A stretch of DNA of 11,568 nt from Phyllobacteriaceae bacterium (GTDB lineage: Bacteria; Pseudomonadota; Alphaproteobacteria; Rhizobiales; Ancalomicrobiaceae): contig JAAYVT010000687.1 of NCBI GenBank assembly GCA_012517025.1, forward strand, positions 1-11,568, read 5' to 3'. Position numbers and translations under genes: made by a program. Below are positions 8,194 to 11,568 of this stretch, in pieces. Position 1 is the first letter of the stretch. Every line of letters starts with the position of its first letter. The notes beneath the pieces are model-generated. The model had not been told where the DNA came from. It saw only the letters and a program-made list of their open reading frames with translations, and made no database searches.

Positions 8194-8604
8194 ATGTGCC
8201 GCAGCTGTCGCCCCCTCGCCCTCCGCTCTCCCGACGATCGCTCCGCCGCCGCCGGAGGCTCGCGCCCGCGCGTCGAGCCGATCGAACCGCTCGGGTCGTC
8301 GTGGCGGCGTCCGCACGTGCTCCTCGCCCGGCTGCTGGTGCGCGCCTACCGGATGACCTTCTCCGCCTTCATGGGGCGGACCTGCCGCTATTTCCCGACG
8401 TGCTCGGAATATACCGAAGAAGCGATCACCCGCTTCGGCCTGTGGGCCGGGTTCTGGATCGGGCTGGCGCGGATCCTCAGGTGTCATCCCTGGGGGGCGA
8501 ACGGCATCGATCCGGTTCCCGACGAGTTGCCCGCCGATTCCCGCTGGTATAGACCCTGGCGCTACGGCCGCTGGACCGGTCGCCACATCACCGAGCGGCT
8601 CTGA
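8194..8604 (+). CDS. yidD: Membrane protein insertion efficiency factor YidD
   Basis: A small membrane-associated protein that helps YidC insert inner-membrane proteins. The family signature is clear: LLVRAYRMTFSAFMGRTCRYFPTCSEY (about 47-73) with Cys64 and Cys70, then the amphipathic EAITRFGLWAGFWIGLARIL, and RCHPWGANGIDPVP (96-109) with Cys97. The conserved core is about 75 residues; this 136-residue version has an Arg/Pro-rich N-terminal extension of about 45 residues and a Trp/Arg-rich tail. The start is uncertain: ATG 8194 has no clear ribosome binding site, and translation could begin later in the extension. The gene ends 80 bases before thrS on the same strand. It is not beside rpmH/rnpA/yidC, which is common in alphaproteobacteria. 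Confidence 0.9.
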   Translation: MCRSCRPLALRSPDDRSAAAGGSRPRVEPIEPLGSSWRRPHVLLARLLVRAYRMTFSAFMGRTCRYFPTCSEYTEEAITRFGLWAGFWIGLARILRCHPWGANGIDPVPDELPADSRWYRPWRYGRWTGRHITERL

Positions 8605-8629
8605 ACACCAAGATCCGCGTAAATCCCCC

Positions 8630-8661
8630 CTCGCTTACCCGGGTTCGTATCCGGGAGTGAG
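8630..8661 (+). promoter_or_regulatory. thrS leader hairpin with a tRNA-Thr anticodon-like loop (candidate ThrRS translational operator)
   Basis: CCCGG (8638-8642) pairs with CCGGG (8651-8655) around the loop GTTCGTAT (8643-8650). A lower stem pairs 8630-8635 with 8656-8661 (six pairs, one of them G-U), with a two-base bulge at 8636-8637. The loop contains U-CGU-A (8645-8649): the universal U33, the threonine anticodon CGU and purine 37 of an anticodon loop. The hairpin ends five bases before the GAGGAG ribosome binding site (8667-8672). In E. coli, ThrRS represses its own mRNA by binding just such a CGU-bearing arm upstream of the ribosome binding site. There is no T-run after it, so it is not an intrinsic terminator. 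Confidence 0.5.
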
Positions 8662-8684
8662 CTCACGAGGAGCTTCGTAGTCCC

Positions 8685-10673
8685 ATGATCTCGATCACCT
8701 TCCCCGATGGCGCGAAACGTGAATTCGAAGCCGGCGTGACCGGCCGCGACGTCGCCGAACAGATCGCCAAGTCGCTCGCCAAGAAGTGCCTCGCCATGGA
8801 GGTCGACGGCGTCGAGACCGACCTCTCCGACCCGATCACCGGGGACGCGCGCCTGCGCTTCGTCACCAAGGACGATCGCAAGGAAGCGCTCGACCTGATC
8901 CGCCACGACGCCGCCCACGTCATGGCCGAGGCCGTGCAGGAACTCTTCCCCGGCACCCAGGTCACCATCGGCCCGTCGATCGAGAACGGCTTCTATTACG
9001 ACTTCTACCGGGTCGACGAGGCGGGCGCCCCGAAGCCCTTCACCGTCGAGGATCTCCCCGTCATCGAAGCCAAGATGAAGGAGATCGTCGCCCGCAACGC
9101 CCCCTTCACCAAGGAGGTGCTGCCGCGCGAGGAGGCCAAGGCCCGCTTCGCCGCCATGGGCGAAAAGTTCAAGGTCGAGCTGATCGACGCCATTCCCGGC
9201 GACGAGCCGATCAAGATCTACAAGCAGGGTGAGTGGTTCGACCTCTGCCGCGGCCCGCATCTGCCCTCGACCGGCCTGATCGGCACCTCGTTCAAGCTGA
9301 TGAAGGTGGCCGGCGCCTATTGGCGCGGCGACAGCGCCAATCCGATGCTCTCCCGCATCTACGGCACCGCGTGGCTGAACGACAAGGACCTCCAGGCCTA
9401 CCTGACCATGCTCGAGGAGGCCGAGAAGCGCGACCATCGCCGGCTCGGCCGCGAGATGGACCTCTTCCACTTCCAGGAGGAAGGCCCCGGCGTCGTGTTC
9501 TGGCACGCCAAGGGCTGGTCGTTATTCCAGTCGTTGACCGCCTACATGCGCCGCCGCCTCGCCGACGACTACCAGGAGGTCAACGCCCCGCAGGTGCTCG
9601 ACAAGGTGCTGTGGGAGACCTCCGGTCACTGGGGCTGGTACAAGGAGAGCATGTTCCAGGTCCAGTCGGCCGGCGACGAGACCGAGGACAAGCGCGTCTT
9701 CGCGCTGAAACCGATGAACTGCCCCGGCCATCTGCAGATCTTCAAGCACGGCTTGAAGTCTTACCGCGAACTGCCGATGCGTCTTGCCGAATTCGGCCTC
9801 GTCCATCGCTACGAGGCGTCCGGCGCCATGCACGGGCTGATGCGTGTGCGCGGCTTCACCCAGGACGACGCCCACATCTTCTGCACCGACGAGCAGATGG
9901 CCGACGAGTGCATGAAGATCAACGATCTGATCCTCTCGGTCTACGCCGACTTCGGCTTCGACGAGATCGTCGTCAAGCTCTCGACCCGTCCGGAGAAGCG
10001 CGTCGGCTCCGACGATCTGTGGGATCGCGCCGAGACCGTGATGACCGACGTCTTGAAGACCATCGAGGCGCAGTCGGGCGGGCGAATCAAGACCGGCATC
10101 AACCCCGGCGAAGGCGCCTTCTACGGGCCGAAGTTCGAATACACCCTGCGCGACGCCATCGGCCGTGAATGGCAGTGCGGCACCACCCAGGTCGACTTCA
10201 ACCTGCCCGACCGCTTCGGCGCCTTCTACGTCGACGCCGACGGCTCGAAGAAGGAACCGGTGATGATCCATCGCGCCATCTGCGGCTCGATGGAACGCTT
10301 CCTCGGCATCCTGATCGAGAACTATGCCGGACACTTCCCGCTGTGGCTGGCGCCGACCCAGATCGTGGTGACCACCATCACCTCCGACGCCGACGCCTAC
10401 GCCTCCGAGGTGTGGACCAAGCTGCGCAAGGCCGGCTTCCGCGCCGAGGTCGATCTCCGCAACGAGAAGATCAACTACAAGGTGCGCGAGCACTCGTTGG
10501 TCAAGGTGCCGGTGATCCTGGTCTGCGGCAAGCGCGAGGCCGAGGAAGGCACCGTGGCGGTACGCCGTCTGGGCAGTCAGGCCAACACCGTGAAGCCCTT
10601 CGCCGAGGTGCTGGCCGAGCTGAAGGCCGAGGCGACCCCGCCCGACGTGAAGCGCGAGCAGGCCGAGGCCTGA
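8685..10673 (+). CDS. thrS: Threonyl-tRNA synthetase
   Basis: Charges tRNA-Thr with threonine in the cytoplasm. The 662-residue protein has the full class II ThrRS layout: N-terminal TGS domain (1-62), the N2 editing domain with His74 and His78 (HDAAH), Cys188 and His192 (CRGPH), the catalytic core (about 255-545) and the C-terminal anticodon-binding domain (about 555-650). The zinc ligands that select threonine are Cys346 (NCPGH), His397 (DDAHIF) and His529 (MIHRA). Motif 2 is near HRYEASGAMHGLMRVRGF (374-391) and motif 3 near GSMERFLGILIE (534-545). ATG 8685 has GAGGAG upstream with a rather long 12-base spacer. The leader carries an anticodon-like hairpin suggesting autoregulation, and the gene ends before a strong terminator hairpin. 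Confidence 0.98.
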   Translation: MISITFPDGAKREFEAGVTGRDVAEQIAKSLAKKCLAMEVDGVETDLSDPITGDARLRFVTKDDRKEALDLIRHDAAHVMAEAVQELFPGTQVTIGPSIENGFYYDFYRVDEAGAPKPFTVEDLPVIEAKMKEIVARNAPFTKEVLPREEAKARFAAMGEKFKVELIDAIPGDEPIKIYKQGEWFDLCRGPHLPSTGLIGTSFKLMKVAGAYWRGDSANPMLSRIYGTAWLNDKDLQAYLTMLEEAEKRDHRRLGREMDLFHFQEEGPGVVFWHAKGWSLFQSLTAYMRRRLADDYQEVNAPQVLDKVLWETSGHWGWYKESMFQVQSAGDETEDKRVFALKPMNCPGHLQIFKHGLKSYRELPMRLAEFGLVHRYEASGAMHGLMRVRGFTQDDAHIFCTDEQMADECMKINDLILSVYADFGFDEIVVKLSTRPEKRVGSDDLWDRAETVMTDVLKTIEAQSGGRIKTGINPGEGAFYGPKFEYTLRDAIGREWQCGTTQVDFNLPDRFGAFYVDADGSKKEPVMIHRAICGSMERFLGILIENYAGHFPLWLAPTQIVVTTITSDADAYASEVWTKLRKAGFRAEVDLRNEKINYKVREHSLVKVPVILVCGKREAEEGTVAVRRLGSQANTVKPFAEVLAELKAEATPPDVKREQAEA

Positions 10674-10696
10674 GCCGCGAGGCATGCAGACGTCTC

Positions 10697-10727
10697 CGAG
10701 GGGCGCCGACGGCGCCCCTCGTCGTTT
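10697..10727 (+). terminator. Terminator hairpin after thrS
   Basis: CGAGGGGCGCC (10697-10707) and GGCGCCCCTCG (10711-10721) form a perfect 11-bp GC-rich stem with a GAC loop, followed by TCGTTT. It lies 24 bases after the thrS stop codon. The T-tract is short, as is often seen in GC-rich genomes. Confidence 0.75.
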
Positions 10728-10737
10728 CGCGTCGCCC

Positions 10738-10766
10738 TTGACCCCCGCCGTCCCCCGACCTATCGA
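10738..10766 (+). promoter_or_regulatory. Candidate sigma-70 promoter of hisI
   Basis: TTGACC (10738-10743, five of six matches to TTGACA) and TATCGA (10761-10766, three of six to TATAAT) are 17 bases apart. It lies just after the thrS terminator, where hisI would need its own promoter. The predicted start of transcription falls at or beside the hisI ATG (10773). Confidence 0.45.
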
Positions 10767-10772
10767 CGAGGC

Positions 10773-11285
10773 ATGACCGACACCGCTCCCTTCCCCGCCC
10801 CCGCCCGCGATCCCGACGCGCTCGAGATGGGCACCACTCTGATGCCGCGCTTCGACGCGAGCGGCCTCGTCACCGCCGTCGTCGTCGACGCGGCGACCCG
10901 CGACGTCGTCATGCTCGCCCACATGAACGCCGAAGCCCTGGCGAAGACCATCGAAACCGGCGTCGCCACCTATTGGAGCCGCTCGCGCCAGGCGCTCTGG
11001 GTCAAGGGCGAGACCTCCGGCAATCGCCAGTTGGTGCGCCGCCTGCGCGTCGACTGCGACCAGGACGCCGTCGTGCTCGAGGTGACGGTGGAGGGCCACG
11101 GCGCCTCCTGCCATCGCGGCTTCCATTCCTGCTTCTATCGCGAGGTGCCGATCGGTACGCCCGGCGCCCCCCTCGCCTTCGTCGAGACCGATCCCGCCTT
11201 CGATCCGGCCAAGGTCTACGGCACCGCCTCCGGCCATGCCCCCGGCTGCGACTGCGGCGAGGACCACGGCTCGCGCGACGACTGA
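10773..11285 (+). CDS. hisI: Phosphoribosyl-AMP cyclohydrolase (HisI)
   Basis: Opens the purine ring of phosphoribosyl-AMP, the third step of histidine synthesis. The 170-residue protein has all family signatures: MLAHMNAEAL (47-56), YWSRSRQALWVKGETSGN (67-84), the Mg site DCDQD (Asp94, Asp96, Asp98) and the zinc cysteines Cys95, Cys113 (ASCHRG) and Cys120 (HSCFYR). There is no HisE (phosphoribosyl-ATP pyrophosphatase) domain, so it is the monofunctional form usual in alphaproteobacteria. A C-terminal tail ends HAPGCDCGEDHG, with extra Cys159, Cys161 and His165. GAGG lies only one base before ATG 10773, too close for normal use, and the promoter is placed for a leaderless mRNA; ATG 10827 is an alternative that would remove 18 poorly conserved residues. 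No other his gene is in the window. Confidence 0.96.
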   Translation: MTDTAPFPAPARDPDALEMGTTLMPRFDASGLVTAVVVDAATRDVVMLAHMNAEALAKTIETGVATYWSRSRQALWVKGETSGNRQLVRRLRVDCDQDAVVLEVTVEGHGASCHRGFHSCFYREVPIGTPGAPLAFVETDPAFDPAKVYGTASGHAPGCDCGEDHGSRDD

Positions 11286-11393
11286 GCCCACACATTTTCG
11301 AAAAATTCCGTTCGACCGGTGATTTCGTTCATCGATCGTTGAAACGAACCGATTGAAAATCCACATCGAGAAGGAGATCCCGAGGAGGCTCCG
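11286..11393 (+). promoter_or_regulatory. AT-rich intergenic region before the patatin-like gene
   Basis: This gap is markedly richer in A/T than its surroundings, as expected for a promoter region. It holds a TTTTCGAAAA palindrome (11295-11304) and an imperfect dyad GATCGTT-GA-AACGAAC (11334-11349). TTGAAA (11339-11344) could be a -35 box, but no good -10 is correctly spaced. A strong GAGGAGG ribosome binding site lies at 11382-11388. Confidence 0.35.
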
Positions 11394-11568
11394 ATGCTCG
11401 AAGGTGTGACGCGGCGGTTGTTCGGACGCGGTGACGACGGTGGCGGGGCGCCCCCGCTTCCCGCCCCGCGCCGACCGCGCATCGGGCTCGCCATCGGTGG
11501 CGGCGCGGCGCGCGGCTGGGCGGCGATCGGCGTGGTCCGGCGCCTGCGCGAGGCCGGCATCGATCCCG
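11394..11568 (+). CDS. Patatin-like phospholipase family protein, 3' partial (N-terminus only)
   Basis: Only the first 58 codons are in the window. After a short Gly/Pro-rich start (about 1-27) the sequence reads RPRIGLAIGGGAARGWAAIGV (about 28-48), the glycine-rich oxyanion-hole motif at the start of patatin/RssA-type lipid acyl hydrolases. The GxSxG nucleophile and the DG[A/G] aspartate would lie past the edge, so activity cannot be judged. ATG 11394 has GAGGAGG five bases upstream, a near-ideal ribosome binding site. There is no signal peptide in the visible part, which suggests a cytoplasmic or membrane-associated enzyme. Next to hisI is a familiar place for this family in Hyphomicrobiales, as I recall. 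Confidence 0.88.
   Translation, partial: MLEGVTRRLFGRGDDGGGAPPLPAPRRPRIGLAIGGGAARGWAAIGVVRRLREAGIDP

Noticed and set aside
8638..8655. Fragment of a tRNA T-arm (GGTTCG-AT-CC-like) upstream of thrS
   Set aside because: The stem pairs with an 8-base, not 7-base, T-loop register, and no acceptor, D or anticodon arm surrounds it, so it is not a tRNA remnant.
8182..9506. Two - strand open frames opposite yidD and the start of thrS
   Set aside because: They run antisense to strongly conserved proteins and have no motif.
11295..11304. TTTTCGAAAA as a terminator for hisI
   Set aside because: The palindrome has no loop and no GC stem; it is more likely part of the AT-rich promoter region.
9522..11366. 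614-codon - strand open frame opposite thrS and hisI
   Set aside because: It spans two well-defined genes and an intergenic terminator; low-complexity Gly/Val/Asp composition marks it as a shadow.

Overview
The window is a GC-rich chromosomal segment with dense coding, short intergenic gaps and strong GAGG-type ribosome binding sites. Gene content and protein style point to an alphaproteobacterium, most likely Hyphomicrobiales. The genus cannot be read from the sequence. Nothing here looks like a mobile element, prophage or CRISPR array, and no tRNA or rRNA gene was seen. Most genes are housekeeping.

Left block (1-2948, + strand): the 3' part of a crotonase-fold protein of the ECHDC3 type, lacking both catalytic glutamates; an unrecognised protein with four predicted membrane segments; and a clade-3-like haem catalase. 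The catalase has two inverted repeats in its AT-richer upstream region. It converges on folE (GTP cyclohydrolase I, - strand), and a strong hairpin with a U-tract on the folE strand lies between them.

Centre (3060-8075): folE is divergent from a small NifU/IscU-like Fe-S scaffold protein. The gap holds a perfect TATAAT that overlaps a TATAGT on the other strand, and a possible 11-codon leader ORF. A - strand group follows: a small (p)ppGpp hydrolase of the MESH1 type, topoisomerase IV subunit B (parE), and a secreted L,D-transpeptidase. The hydrolase has a perfect 17-bp palindrome in its upstream region.

Right block (8194-11568, + strand): yidD (membrane-protein insertion factor), thrS (threonyl-tRNA synthetase), hisI (histidine biosynthesis) and the 5' end of a patatin-like phospholipase. 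The most interesting signal is a hairpin just upstream of the thrS ribosome binding site. Its loop reads U-CGU-A, like the anticodon loop of a threonine tRNA. This resembles the E. coli thrS translational operator and suggests ThrRS may control its own translation here. A terminator hairpin follows thrS, and hisI has a promoter placed so that its mRNA may begin at or near the start codon.

There is no single pathway. The common theme is translation, envelope and stress housekeeping. No wholly new multi-gene system was found; the novelty candidates are regulatory (thrS leader, folE/scaffold promoter, alarmone-hydrolase operator) and family-level (non-canonical crotonase, two-cysteine scaffold).
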